Positions 12,197 through 24,783 of a stretch of DNA of 64,000 nt are shown in pieces. Numbering within the stretch: position 1 is the first letter of the stretch; the number at the start of each line of letters is the position of its first letter. The notes under the pieces are model-generated. The model was not told where the DNA came from and did no database searches. It worked only from the letters and a program-made list of their open reading frames with translations. The position numbers and the translations under genes were made by a program. Source of the DNA: Costus lasius (Eukaryota > Streptophyta > Magnoliopsida > Zingiberales > Costaceae); assembly GCA_027563935.2 (NCBI GenBank), contig CM050450.1:30367439-30431438 (forward strand). Reading direction: 5' to 3'.

Positions 12197-13587
12197 TGAT
12201 CCAGTGCCAACACAGCAAACCTAGTTTTGCTTCTCAGGTTCCTACTTCACAGAATGTTTCACGGTCGACCCAGTGACAGAACCCCGACCCATGGCTTCTG
12301 CAGCTGCGTTCCATGTCACGAGTTCAATTATGTATAGAATGTTCCTCAGGAGACCAGGATACCAAAACCTTAGCCCACAGTTTTTAGAGGCATCATCCAT
12401 GGCTCCGATCATCACCAGGCTTCAGCTACGGTGCCTCCTCCTCCGTGCAAACTCATGGTCCAAAGGATCCGACCATCGGATAGCCAGATCACCGGAAGCG
12501 AGCGGTACCATGTCCGGCAGCTTGCCCTCTGCTCCACCTCATCTGACCAGCCGATCGACCCAGATTCCAAGCACAGAATCTCCTTGTCGCCGCGAAAGCA
12601 TAGCTGGAAAGAATCGACCATCTGGCTGGTGGATCGCCAGAATTGGAAGCTTTTCTGATTTCCAGCTTCCGCTGCCCGCAACCGCCACACGTACCTCCAG
12701 TCGGACTATCGCCGGCGATTGAGGCGACCGGCGGCGCACCCTGTTCGCCGCCCTCGCGCGGAATGAAAGAGGCGAACGCTGCTCAATGGCCCAAATCAAT
12801 TCAGCCACATCCAACGGTCAGATCGATTTCCAAGGCAACCGACCGCTGATATTGTTTCTATCAGATTTGCTCCTATCGAATGAGTTTTGGGGTGATCCAG
12901 GTGTCGATCCCAACTAATCTGAACCAGATCTAACCATCCATGCCATCAGATCTCCGATCAGATGTCCAGATCCAAAGATATCACTAAAGCTCAAATGGAC
13001 GGCTCATGTTTAAAGTGACCTAAAGCTTCTCAAACACACTTGGTTGCTGGAATATTTTCAGTCAAATGTACCTTGTTTTTCCATCTTTTTGCAGATTAGT
13101 AGTTAGGATATTTGTTGTAACCACCCCTCTTGTGAGTGGGTGATCTTACCTCCCTTAAGCTTACAAAAGGGAGCCTAGGCCTACTAGTTAGATAGCTTAC
13201 AAGTTCAGAAGCTCGCAAGGGGCTGCGAAGGGTCTTGTAACTCTGGAGTAGTGGTCGGTGCCTCGACTCCGCGGAGCGTGTAGAACTGGAGGGAGGTTGG
13301 TGCCTCACCTTCAGAGTCTTGTGGCGATGCTAGAGTGACGGGCAAGGTGTTGTGATCCTTGACCTGGTCTCGCTACCTCGTCTTCTTCGATTGTATTGGT
13401 TAGTAGCTTCATTTGAGTGCTATTTCATAGTTGAATGCCTTGGTTTATCTATTTTGCCATCCGTTGCTCATATACGTATCGGATCCCAATGAATCCGAGT
13501 ATTTGATCACGAATTTTCAAACCGTTCTTACGCCCTCCTAGAGCCGGTCTAGGAGATCTCCCCATCTCGTAGCTTGGCGCTACACCA
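12197..13587 (+). repeat. 5' LTR of element D
   Basis: 1391 bp. The GC-rich middle carries several overlapping frames on both strands (12273-12849) that are not kept in the 3' LTR and are therefore not genes. The TATA box of the 3' LTR (TATAAAAG) reads TACAAAAG here at 13162-13169, which should weaken the promoter. Confidence 0.9.
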
Positions 13588-13591
13588 TTTT

Positions 13592-13603
13592 TGGTATCAG
13601 AGC
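13592..13603 (+). promoter_or_regulatory. primer-binding site of element D
   Basis: TGGTATCAGAGC, the site complementary to the 3' end of initiator tRNA-Met, lies 4 bases after the 5' LTR. Confidence 0.85.
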
Positions 13604-13668
13604 AAGTTCGTCAGAAATTCTTATTATCGGCATCCTGGATTTTGTCAATTTTTAGCGTTTTGTTGAGA

Positions 13669-13686
13669 ATGTCATATCCTTGTTCT
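13669..13686 (+). pseudogene. first codons of the element D open reading frame (ORF-D)
   Basis: An ATG at 13669, about 65 bases after the primer site, opens a frame of 6 codons that is cut by the insertion of element C. The same frame resumes in phase at 34670 after the second copy of the target duplication. The position just downstream of the primer site is where a retroelement's first gene is expected. The product is unknown. Confidence 0.7.
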
Positions 13687-14752
13687 TGTTGGTGTATATG
13701 CCCTAAAGACCAATGTATGGACATGGTCAGGCATTGTTTGAATGTACTTTGATAGAACTATTACTCTTTATATAGGCATGGTCATTATTATGCAGACTTC
13801 TCTACCTGCGTTGATGTATTGAGTTGCATAAATAATGTTCTAGGAGTTTGGATTGGATCCATTCTCATAAGCAATCCCCAAACAAGGTACCTTAGCAGAT
13901 ATGGGACAGCTTTGGTACATGTGAGACTGGTGTATGGGCTGGTTAAGTGCGGGGCACAGTAACGCAGACATACAGGTGCATTGGATGCACTGGAGTGATC
14001 CACCGTGAGGATTGACTTGTCTGGTCAACAAGTCAATCTCACATGCAAGAGGTTTGCATTGATCCTTAGACTTGAGGTATTCATGTCTAGATTTGATGAT
14101 GGGTATGCTTTAATACAGTCTTACGTCTCTCCATAATTGGGAGATCAAAACGACTGTCATTGGGCATGTCATAAGTCATGTGGAGACATGGATGACCAAT
14201 AGTAGGATTTGCCCCTTCCTTATTGGAAGCATGATATCCACTCGGGGTGCCCCACCTTATTGGTGCATGACAGGAAAGTGTGGCCACACTTGTTGAGTCA
14301 TGACCAATGCATTGGATAATAAACTTGAGACTAATCCAATGGCAGGATATCAGCTTAGGCAAAGGGATCTATAATGCAATGGGAATCCTCGTTGCTTGTT
14401 AGGAGTTGTTGCCATAATGACTTAAGTCCTATGACATTGGTAGTAGTGATGTGTTGCTAGACCCGTCACTACTTATGATGTTTACATCATTGCCATCGTC
14501 ATATGGATCCTACGGGGTCACACGCAATAGACTCTTGACGTTGCTTTAATCAGAAGCCTTAGGATCAAGTTATTGGATAACTTGGATCCATTTGGAAGAT
14601 TTCATCAGCGCCAATGGGCCTGATGAGTTGGAAGAAAGTTATTGGGGCCAAACTTCATTTTTGGGAGGTTGACCCGAAATTGACCTAGATTGGTCACATT
14701 TGGATTAGGGTTGCATTGGATTGGATCCAATGGCTTAATCAACCTATGCCAT
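13687..14752 (+). repeat. 5' LTR of C, segment 1
   Basis: Matches 32441-33507 with about 16 differences. It ends with the first copy of the duplication GCCAT made by the insertion of element A. Confidence 0.9.
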
Positions 14753-16395
14753 TGTTGGGGTATGCCGTTAAGGCTAATGTTTGAGGCCTTGGGCTATTAT
14801 CAGTATCATGTATAAACTATGTATATGTTTATAAAGGCAATTGTTGTTATTCAGATTGTTGCATTATCTGCTGCTGTATGTATACTTCTGAATAATGTCT
14901 CATTGATGTTTCAGCTTGGCTGACATGCAGTATTGTCCTTAGTCGAGATATCTTGGTGAACATGAGACAGCCTTGATATGATTGAGACTAATATGTGTTC
15001 TAATCTTATAGGATGCTTCGAGCATGGAATAAGATTTAGACGCATAGGTGCATTGGATGTACTGGACTGACCCTACTTAGGATATTCAGTTTTTGTCACA
15101 ATGTGAATAATCCTTATAAACTAGCAAGTGGTATACTCCCTCTGACTTGAGATCACTTGTGTTTCTAAATGATGATTGGCATTGTTTTGAGGTAGTTCAA
15201 TATCATTTGAAAGATAATGGTTAAGGATTATCTTGGATGGTGGGCATGACTCATGTTAGGACGCTAGTGATAGATATAGGATTGCCTCTCCTAGTTGGAG
15301 TGTGATGTTCTAAAGGGCCCCCTGGATGAGATGGTTGAGAAAGTGTATGGCCATACCCAGATGACTATGTTCATCTGATCTAACCATTCTCATCATGTTG
15401 GAATTACAGGCTTGACAGGCTTGTCCAATAAGAACGTCCAGTGGCAAAGGGAACATGTATGCCGAGTGAATTGGATTCACACTTGTGCTATGGTTTGGGT
15501 GTAGTCTTGGAAGACTCTTTCCTTCATATCGGGAGATAGTGATGTGTTGCTAGATACCCCTCTCTGATCGTGATATCGTAAGTTATCGTTACCGACATTG
15601 AAGGAAACCCTTAGGGTCGCACAATTTGATGATATGGCTTACTTATGTCAGATCGTGTGGACTGAATTGTTCTGGTTCAGTTTAAAGGAATTTAAACTCT
15701 GATTGGAAGTGAGATCTGGTCTGATCATGTTTGATTGATTAGGGCTTGAGATCGGTAAGCTTCGATCGAGAGAATTGATGCTTGATCATAGAGATCAAGA
15801 GGGTCGAGAGATGTGTGGTTAGATCTTGAACCATTTGGTTTAAAGAGATCAAGACCATGGTGGGTTCGATTTGGTCTTTGAACCAAATAGAATTGAACCG
15901 GTTCACTTGGTGAACGCATGGTTCAATTGAGAGAGGAGTTATCGATGGCTTCAAGTGGAGTTAAACATGGAGTTATGCACTTACTATTTTTGGAAGCCGT
16001 TTTATTTGAGAAAACGCCCCCATGTTCAAACGCCTATCCCTCTCTCGCCCCCTCTCCTCTCGTGTGGATAATCTTCACGACAAGAGGAAGTTCGGCCAGC
16101 AAAAAAAAAAAAGGGAGAAAGACATCTCCTCATACACGATCTAGGACTCCTTGGATCTTTGCTAGCACAAGGAATACAAGGAAGAAGTCATCATCTTCTT
16201 GTGTGCGATTTCCTTTGGAGAAGAGCCGCTCGCCCTTTCTTCTTCCAAGTCGCCACTCAATCAATGGCAATGGTAACGCATCATTTTATCCTTTTATGGT
16301 TGCTCATATTATCTTGCCTCTCGATCTTATCAAACCTAGTTTTTCGCCTATGCAAGATCCTCTAGATGCGCATGTGTACTAGGGTTTGACTTTCA
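14753..16395 (+). repeat. 5' LTR of element A
   Basis: From TGTTGGGG to TTTCA. The A-run at 16100-16111 is 2 bases longer than in the 3' LTR. Frames inside (for example 15918-16382) have no coding support. Confidence 0.93.
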
Positions 16396-16397
16396 AT

Positions 16398-16409
16398 TGG
16401 TATCAGAGC
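16398..16409 (+). promoter_or_regulatory. primer-binding site of element A
   Basis: TGGTATCAGAGC, two bases after the 5' LTR; initiator tRNA-Met type, as usual for copia elements. Confidence 0.9.
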
Positions 16410-17974
16410 TAGGGTTTTTGGCTTGATATATATGATCGCCATCTTGTTGTGATCCATGTTTGTTTTATGCGTTGGATAGATCTTCATGATGTCATGCGAA
16501 AATACATGCTATATGTTAGATGTATTTTGTTTACATTTAAGCTTGCGCATGTAATGTTTGTTTGCGCTCTTCATGATAGTTTTCAACCAAAATATTATCA
16601 TGCGCGCCCCCTCATTTAGATCTATCTAAGCGCCTGCTTTAAACTCTTAGACGGGTTAACAGGGTTGAAGTCATTAGTCAAGTCTGGACCCAACAGCCTT
16701 ATCAGACCATCTGACAGCCTAGATGGGTCGGCTAGATAGCACCTGTGCGCAAGCAAAACAGGTGGCTATAGGTCGACTGCAGAAGGGCGTGTAGCGATGT
16801 CTGATTGAGGCGCCTTGTGAACGATCATGATTTAGGCCCGGGGTCACACCCGCTTGCCAGAAATCATGTGGGACGTTCAGCCCTTAAGGCATGCATAGTT
16901 GACCATCAGGTCGACGCAAGTCAGTTATGACTGAGTGCATGCAAGGGCAGTGGGTCTGACTTGGTCTGATGAGTGGATGCCTATTAATGGACTGTTGTAA
17001 GGTAGTAGGGCACATAAGGAAATAAAATTGATGCCATGGGTATTTCAAAACTTTTATTTTCTGTTTGGATCACATGTATGCATGTTTGACATGTTCATTG
17101 GGTGTTTATTTAATCTTATGTGGGCTGCCCTTATTTTTGGTGTGCTGTGCTGGGGCCTGCGTGCCTGGAATTAATTTATAAATTTTACTGTGATCTGCGA
17201 ATCACACTTTAATTTATGAAAATGTATATTTGACCTGCGAGTCAAACCATGTCTAGATAGATTAAAATGTAATTTGATCAGACATGAGCTCATGAGCACA
17301 CATGGCAGAGGCGCTTGCAGTCAGTGGCTTCACCAGGTGGAGGTCTAGAGTTTGACTCTAGAATAAGCGCATGCTGCTTGCAGGGCGCTTTGGCCCGAGC
17401 TGGGCCACATGAAATGTAAAAGACCCATAAAGAGCTCACGTGAAGACTTTTGTAAAACTAGGGTTTTACTTAGGCTTTTATGGGCATTTACCACATAAGA
17501 TAATTGTGCTTTCCACTTATTGTTTTAAGTAATATTAGCACATGAATGTTTATATTGTTCTGCTATCACTATAGAATTTGCATGATAGTAAGAAGATAAA
17601 AGGACCGTTAAAATCCAACTACCATATCAAGCTTGATTGCCTTCTGACGCGAAACCTCACTGTTCTGACTATCGTTGGGGCCGTGTTGTACCCACTCAGT
17701 GGGCACGCCCAGCTATCTTCAGACGGTGTGCGATTACATCTACATGCTACAGAGAAGGGATTTATCTCTTCTCGTTGCTCAGCATAGCATGTGATGGTCC
17801 AGGGAGTAGGTCAGGTCAGCTTGACCATATAGGCTACATATTGAGCATATGATAGCTGTATGGAGGCAGCCTTCTGAGGAATCAGAGACTGTGTTGTACC
17901 AACTCAGTTGGCACAGTCTTCTGGATTGCCTAGATGAAGGGGAATCGCACGGGTTGGCGATTGGCATGGATGAC
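16410..17974 (+). other. untranslated leader of element A with two small hairpins
   Basis: About 1.5 kb between the primer site and the coding part, without a convincing frame. It contains the palindromes CCCACTCAGTGGG (17691-17703) and CCAACTCAGTTGG (17899-17911), each preceded by GTGTTGTA. Matching hairpins with other stem bases lie in the leader of element C. Such structures are commonly used for RNA packaging or dimerisation; that role is inferred here. Confidence 0.75.
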
Positions 17975-17979
17975 CTACC

Positions 17980-19664
17980 TGAAAGTCCCCTTCAAGAGGG
18001 GGGCGAAACCCAGAAGTGGCGCATGTAATTTTCTTTGGCAGCGGAATTAGGGTTTCATAACGATCGCATGTGATATATTCATATGATCAACTTTCAATAC
18101 CTTGCAATGTAGATAGATCTAGAAGAAAGATCATACCATTGCCATCGCTTGGATGGTGCCTTGGAAGCAAAGATCGAAAGGGGTCTTCTCCAAAGGTAGC
18201 GCACACAAGAGGATGATGACTACTCCTTGTGCTCCTTGTGCTAGCAAGGTTCACCAAGTTTTCTTGTCGCGTGAAGGAAGATGAGATGAAGTTCCTTTCG
18301 CTTGTCAAACTCTCCTGGCGTAAACTCTATCACCACACACGAGAGGCTTCGAGTAGCGAAGAGGGGCGACGAGAGAAACGTTCCTTGTGAACGTTGAGAC
18401 ATGGCTTCTAAAAATAGCAAGCCTTAATGTCTCATGCGGTTATGCGTTATGTGTTCACTTCAAGTGAACCGAACGCTCAACCTTCTCTCTTTGAACCATG
18501 TGCTCATTCTTGAGCCAGTTCAATTTGGTTCAAAGACCAAAAACAAATCAACCCAAGCCATGGCCTAGATCTCATTAAACCAAATAGTTCAAGATCTAAC
18601 CGTTCATCTCCTGATGCTCTTGATCTCACCGATCTAGCATCAATTCTCTCGATCGAAGTTTACCGATCTAAAGCCCTAATCAATCAAACATGATCAGACC
18701 AGATCTCACTTACAATCAGAGTTTAAATTCCTTTAAACTGAACCAAAACAATTCAGTCCACACGATCTGACTTAAGTAAGCCATATCATCAAATTGTGCG
18801 ACCCTGAGGGTTTCCTTTAAATGTCGGTAACGATAACTCACGTTATCACGATCAGTGAGGGGTATCTAGCAACACATCACTGTCTCCCGATATAAAGGAA
18901 AGAGTCTTCCAAGACTACACCCAAACCACAGCACAAGTGTGAATCTACTTCACTAGGCATACTTGATTCCTTTGCCACTGGATGTTCTTATTGGACAAGC
19001 GTGTCAAGCCTGTAACTCCAATATGATGAGAATGATTAGATCAGATGAACACAGTCATCTGGGTATGGCCATACACTTTCTCAATCATCTCATCTAGGGG
19101 GGCCCCTTTAGAACATCACACTCCTATTAAGGAGACGGCAATCCTATATCTATCACTGGTGTCCTAACCTGACTCATGATCATTATCGAAGATAGTCTAT
19201 AACCATTATGTTTCAAATGATATTGAACTACCTCAAAACAATGACAATCATCATTTAGAAACACAAGTGATCTCAAGTTAGAGGACATATGCCACTTGTT
19301 GCATACAAGGATTATTCACATTGTGACAAGCAATTGAATATCCTAGTAGGGTCTGTCCAGTACATCCAATGTACCCATGAGTCTACATCTTATTCCATGC
19401 TCGAAGCATCCTATAAGATTAGAACACATATTAGTCTCAATCATATCTAGGCTGTCTCATGTTCACCAAGATATCTCGACTAAGGACTTATCTGCATGTC
19501 AGCCAAGCTGAACAGCATTGAGACATTATTCAGAAGTATACATATTGCAGCAGATAATGTAACAACCTGAATAACAACCATTGCCTTTGTAAACATTAAG
19601 TTTATACATGATACTGATACAATCCCAAGGCCTCAAACATTAGCCTTAAGGGCATACCCCAACA
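17980..19664 (-). mobile_element. reversed solo LTR of family A (A2) inside element A
   Basis: 1685 bp that reads, on the minus strand, from TGTTGGGG (19664) to the LTR end at 17980. The target duplication CTACC is at 17975-17979 and 19665-19669. It is closer to the LTR at 1955 than to the LTRs of the element around it. It separates the leader from the remaining gag, but the duplication shows that the missing gag portion was already gone at the insertion point or that the site lay at an existing deletion junction. Confidence 0.94.
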
Positions 19665-19669
19665 CTACC

Positions 19670-20824
19670 ATCAATCAGGAACTTGTTGTGGACATTATCC
19701 TGCAGTCTCTCCCGGCTTCTTTCGATTCGTTCATCATTAATTTTAATATGAACAAGATCGACTGTACTCCGGCAGAGTTACTGAACATGCTCTGCACCAC
19801 AGAGCAGACTCTTGAGAAGGGAAAGCCTTCATCCTCTGTCTTGATGGTTCTTTCACGGAACAAGAGGAAGGGGAAGAAGGGCAAAACCCCTATCAAGAGC
19901 TACAACAAGGCTTTGAAACAAAAGATGAAGCAGTCAAAGGACAACAGATGCTTCCATTGTGGCCAGCTAGGTCACTGGAAGAAGGACTGTAAAGCGCTCC
20001 AAGGAGAGAAGAAGGGAAGCAAGCCTTTCACTTCTGGCTCAGGTATTTACGTGACTGAAGTCATGGTAGCTTCTTCTATTTCATGGGTGTTGGACACTGC
20101 ATGTGGAGTTCACATTTGTTCAAATGTACAGGAACTCAAGAGAAGAAGACAGGTGGCACAGCATGAGGTGGACCTACGAGTTGGAAACGGAGCACGGGTT
20201 GCTGCTGTTGCTGTAGGACAATATAACATCTCTTTACCATCTGGTTTTGTATTAGAACTTGACAATTGTTATTTTGTGCCAAGCATAACTAAGAATATTA
20301 TCTCTATTCCTGCTCTTGTCAGGAAAGGTTTCTCTTTTGAATGCAAAACTTTACAGTGTTGTATTTCATATGATAATATTGTTTATGCAACTGGGTCGAT
20401 TAACAATGGGTTATACATGTTGGACATGGAATGTTCTGTACAACAAATTGATAATAAGAAAGCCAAGTATGCTGATGACAGCACCTTGCTATGGCATAGT
20501 TGTTTAGGCCATATTAACAAGAAGCGCATTAAGCGGTTGCATGATCATGGACTGCTGGGATCATTCTCCTATGAGGAGCTTGATACATGCAAAGCTTGTT
20601 TAATGGGTAAAATGACGAAGACTCCTTTTACTAATAAAGGTGAAAGGACTTCAGGTTTACTTGACCTTATTCACAGTGATGTGTGTGGGCCGTTTAGTAA
20701 ACATGCCAGAGGTGGCTATTCATACTTCATTACTTTTACTGATGATTTCAGTAGGTATGGTTTTGTCTATTTAATGAGACATAAGAGTGAATCTTTTGAC
20801 AAGTTCAAAGAATTCAAAAAATGA
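19670..20824 (+). pseudogene. element A polyprotein part 1: C-terminal gag, protease, start of integrase
   Basis: The frame begins inside gag (VVDIILQSLP near 19685) with no start codon of its own; the N-terminal part of gag is absent. A CCHC zinc knuckle CFHCGQLGHWKKDC is at about 19949-19990. The protease motif near 20083-20121 reads VLDTACGVHIC, with Ala where related elements have the Gly of D-T-G. GAG-pre-integrase (LWHSCLGHINKKRI) and the integrase core (LIHSDVCGPF, FITFTDDFSRYG) follow. A run of six A near 20816-20821 is one base longer than needed: the B1 copy has CAAGAATG where this has CAAAAAATG, giving a +1 shift that ends the frame at 20824. Confidence 0.9.
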
Positions 20825-22214
20825 AGTACAAAATCAGTTAGGCCAAAATATCAAGGCACTTCGATCAGATCGAGGTGGTGAATACTTGAGTCATGAGTTT
20901 ACTGACTATCTGAAGGAGTGTGGGATCATCTCACAGCTCACTCCCCTAGGAACACCACAATGGAATGGTGTGTCCGAGAGGAGAAATAGAACCTTATTGG
21001 ATATGGTTCGTTCTATGATGAGTCAGGCTACTCTACCTTACTCCTTTTGGGGATTTGCACTGGAAACAGCTGCAAAGGTGCTAAACCGAGTGCCATCCAA
21101 GGCAGTTTCAAAGACACCATTTGAGTTATGGTATGGGAAACAGCCGAGCTTAACATTTATTAAAATCTGGGGTTGCGAGGCTTATGTCAAAAAGCTCGCC
21201 TCTGGGAAACTGGAGAGCAGATCTAATAAATGTATCTTTGTCGGTTACCCTAAAGAAACTAAGGGTTATTATTTCTACGATCCCAAAGAGAACAAAGTAT
21301 TTGTTGCTCGAACGGCTATTTTTCTTGAGAAGGAATTTCTTCTGCAAGAGGCCAGTGGGAGAGAAATAAAGCTGGATGAAAATCCAGAAGAGGGACAAAG
21401 TAGTCAAGCTCAGTTGGATGAGCCTGAGCAAATAGAACAGGTTAATGTTCAACCTGAGGCTCAAATATCACGGGAACTGCGTAGATCGGGAAGGATTCGT
21501 CATCAGCCTGAGCGCTATGACGGAATCTACATCATTAATGATGAACCCCTCACTTATGCGGATGCGGTCAGTGGACCGGAATCAGCAAGTTGGCTTGAAG
21601 CTATGCGAGCTGAGATGGACTCCATGTCAGATAACCAAGTCTGGGATTTGGTTGATCCGCCTCCGGGAGTAATCCCTATAGGCTGTAAGTGGATCTTCAA
21701 AAGGAAGACAGACATGGATGGTAACGTAGTTACCTATAAGGGCAGGCTAGTTGCGAAAGGTTTCAAACAAATCTATGGGATAGATTATGATGAAACTTTC
21801 TCTCCTGTAGCCATGTTCAAATCCATCCGAATTATTCTCGCGATAGCACCATATTATGATTATGAGATCTGGCAAATGGATGTGAAGACCGCTTTCCTTA
21901 ATGGAAAACTGGAAGAGGATGTGTATATGACACAGCCTGAAGGTTTCATCAATCCATCAGAACATCATAAAATATGCAAATTAAAGAAGTCCATTTATGG
22001 ACTTAAACAAGCATCAAGAAGCTGGAATATTCGTTTTGATGAATCAGTCTGTGAATTTGGTTTCATCAAAAATGAAGATGACCCGTGTGTGTATAAAAGG
22101 TTTAGTGGGAGCGTGATTACTTTCTTAGTCCTCTACGTCGATGATATCTTGATCATTGGAAACGATATTCCTGAACTGCATGCAGTCAAAGCATGGTTAA
22201 GAAAATGTTTCTAG
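20822..22214 (+). pseudogene. element A polyprotein part 2: integrase C-terminal half and RT
   Basis: Continues in the next frame after the shift near 20820. It has SDRGGEYLS and PQWNGVSERRNR of integrase, a variable linker rich in Glu/Gln (about 21380-21500), then RT with WIFKRKTDMDG, YKGRLVAKGF, MDVKTAFLNG and the catalytic YVDD at 22134-22145. A TAG stop at 22212-22214 ends it where B1 has a Glu codon before MKDLGEA (a G-to-T change). Translation downstream would need readthrough. Confidence 0.9.
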
Positions 22215-23117
22215 ATGAAAGATTTAGGAGAAGCAGCCTATGTACTAGGTGTGAAGATCAATAGAGATAGATCTAATAGGCTTCTCGGGCTGTGCCAGAG
22301 TACTTACATCGATAAGGTCCTGGAGAGATTTTATTTAGAAAATTCTAAAAGAGGATATCTTCCAGTCAGACATGGTCTGAATCTTTCAAAGAGCCAGTGT
22401 CCTCAAACACAGTATGAGAAAGATGAGATGGACAATATGCCTTATGCTTCGGCTATTGGGTCCATCATGTATGCGATGTTGTGTACTCGCCCAGACGTCG
22501 CTTATGGGTTAAGTGTGACCAGTCGGTTCCAAAGTAATCCAGGGAAGGCACACTGGATTGCGGTCAAGAACATTTTGAAATATCTTCGGAGAACCAAAGA
22601 TATGTTCTTAATATATGGAGGTCAGGAAGAACTCAGTATTGAAGGATATACTGACGCTTCGTTCAAATCTGACCAAGATGATTTCCGATCGCAATCAGGC
22701 TACGTTTTTAGCTTGAATGGAGGAGCAGTGGTGTGGAAGAGTTTCAAACAATCAATTGTTGCTGATTCCACAACAGAAGCCGAGTATGTTGCAGCCTCAG
22801 AAGCATCAAAGGAGGCAGTGTGGATTTGTAAGTTCATTCAAGAACTTGGTGTTGTTCCTTCGAGTGCAGATCCATTGGTTATCTTCTGTGATAACACTAG
22901 AGCGATTGCACAAGCAAAGGAACCACGGTCACACCGGAAGTCCAAGCACATACAGAGAAGGTTTCATTTAATCCGTGAGATCATAGATCGAGGAGAGATC
23001 AAGATCTGCAAGGTACATACAGATGACAATCTAGCTGACCCGCTTACAAAGCCTCTGGCGCAGCAGAAGCATGAAAAGCACTGTAATAATATGGGTTTGA
23101 GATTTCTCAACCATTAG
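22215..23117 (+). pseudogene. element A polyprotein part 3: RT thumb/connection and RNase H
   Basis: In phase with part 2 after the TAG. It reads MKDLGEAAYVLGV, STYIDKVLERF, CTRPDVAYG and RNase H with YTDASFKSD (catalytic Asp kept, unlike B1), DSTTEAEY, FCDNTRAIA and NLADPLTKPL, ending NMGLRFLNH and a stop at 23115-23117. No defect is seen within this part, so one G-to-T change separates it from a continuous RT-RNase H. Confidence 0.92.
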
Positions 23118-23137
23118 TTTAAGTGCAAGTGGGAGAT

Positions 23138-24778
23138 TGTTGGGGTATGCCCTTAAGGCTAATGTTTGAGGCCTTGGGCTATTATCAGTATCATGTATAA
23201 ACTATGTATATGTTTGTAAAGGCAATTGTTGTTATTCAGATTGTTGCATTATCTGCTGCTGTATGTATACTTCTGAATAATGTCTCATTGATGTTTCAGC
23301 TTGGCTGACATGCAGTATTGTCCTTAGTCGAGATATCTTGGTGAACATGAGACAGCCTTGATATGATTGAGACTAATATGTGTTCTAATCTTATAGGATG
23401 CTTCGAGCATGGAATAAGATTTAGACGCATAGGTGCATTGGATGTACTGGACTGACCCTACTTAGGATATTCAGTTTTTGTCACAATGTGAATAATCCTT
23501 ATAAACTAGCAAGTGGTATACTCCCTCTGACTTGAGATCACTTGTGTTTCTAAATGATGATTGGCATTGTTTTGAGGTAGTTCAATATCATTTGAAAGAT
23601 AATGGTTAAGGATTATCTTGGATGGTGGGCATGACTCATGTTAGGACGCTGGTGATAGATATAGGATTGCCTCTCCTAGTTGGAGTGTGATGTTCTAAAG
23701 GGCCCCCTGGATGAGATGGTTGAGAAAGTGTATGGCCATACCCAGATGACTATGTTCATCTGATCTAACCATTCTCATCATGTTGGAATTACAGGCTTGA
23801 CAGGCTTGTCCAATAAGAACGTCCAGTGGCAAAGGGAACATGTATGCCGAGTGAATTGGATTCACACTTGTGCTATGGTTTGGGTGTAGTCTTGGAAGAC
23901 TCTTTCCTTCATATCGGGAGACAGTGATGTGTTGCTAGATACCCCTCTCTGATCGTGATAACGTAAGTTATCGTTACCGACATTGAAGGAAACCCTTAGG
24001 GTCGCACAATTTGATGATATGGCTTACTTATGTCAGATCGTGTGGACTGAATTGTTCTGGTTCAGTTTAAAGGAATTTAAACTCTGATTGGAAGTGAGAT
24101 CTGGTCTGATCATGTTTGATTGATTAGGGCTTGAGATCGGTAAGCTTCGATCGAGAGAATTGATGCTTGATCATAGAGATCAAGAGGGTCGAGAGATGTG
24201 TGGTTAGATCTTGAACCATTTGGTTTAAAGAGATCAAGACCATGGTGGGTTCGATTTGGTCTTTGAACCAAATAGAATTGAACCGGTTCACTTGGTGAAC
24301 GCATGGTTCAATTGAGAGAGGAGTTATCGATGGCTTCAAGTGGAGTTAAACATGGAGTTATGCACTTACTATTTTTGGAAGCCGTTTTCTTTGAGAAAAC
24401 GCCCCCATGTTCGAACGCCTATCTCTCTCTCGCCCCCTCTCCTCTCGTGTGGATAATCTTCACGACAAGAGGAAGTTCGGCCAGCAAAAAAAAAAGGGAG
24501 AAAGACATCTCCTCATACACGATCTAGGACTCCTTGGATCTTTGCTAGCACAAGGAATACAAGGAAGAAGTCATCATCTTCTTGTGTGCGATTTCCTTTG
24601 GAGAAGAGCCGCTCGCCCTTTCTTCTTCCAAGTCGCCACTCAATCAATGGCAATGGTAACGCATCATTTTATCCTTTTATGGTTGCTCATATTATCTTGC
24701 CTCCCGATCTTATCAAACCTAGTTTTTCGCCTATGCAAGATCCTCTAGATGCGCATGTGTACTAGGGTTTGACTTTCA
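23138..24778 (+). repeat. 3' LTR of element A
   Basis: 1641 bp, starting two bases after the purine tract AAGTGGGAGA and ending TTTCA before the duplication GCCAT (24779-24783). Nearly identical to the 5' LTR. Confidence 0.94.
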
Positions 24779-24783
24779 GCCAT

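Larger units (their letters stand above)
14753..24778 (+). mobile_element. Ty1/copia (Angela-type) element A, nearly complete and young
   Basis: LTRs at 14753-16395 (1643 bp) and 23138-24778 (1641 bp) differ by about nine substitutions and a poly-A length change, near 0.5%. The target duplication GCCAT is at 14748-14752 and 24779-24783. Primer site, leader, the end of gag, protease, integrase, RT, RNase H and purine tract are all in order. Defects: a reversed solo LTR in the leader/gag junction, loss of the first part of gag, a frameshift in integrase and a stop in RT. With these it cannot be autonomous. Confidence 0.94.

Noticed and set aside
12273..12849. Overlapping frames of 68-149 codons on both strands
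   Set aside because: They lie in the GC-rich middle of the D LTR and are broken in the second LTR at 35677-36285, so they are not conserved coding.
15918..16382. 154-codon plus-strand frame in the A 5' LTR
   Set aside because: In the 3' LTR the same region is cut short by the different A-run length; it is LTR sequence.
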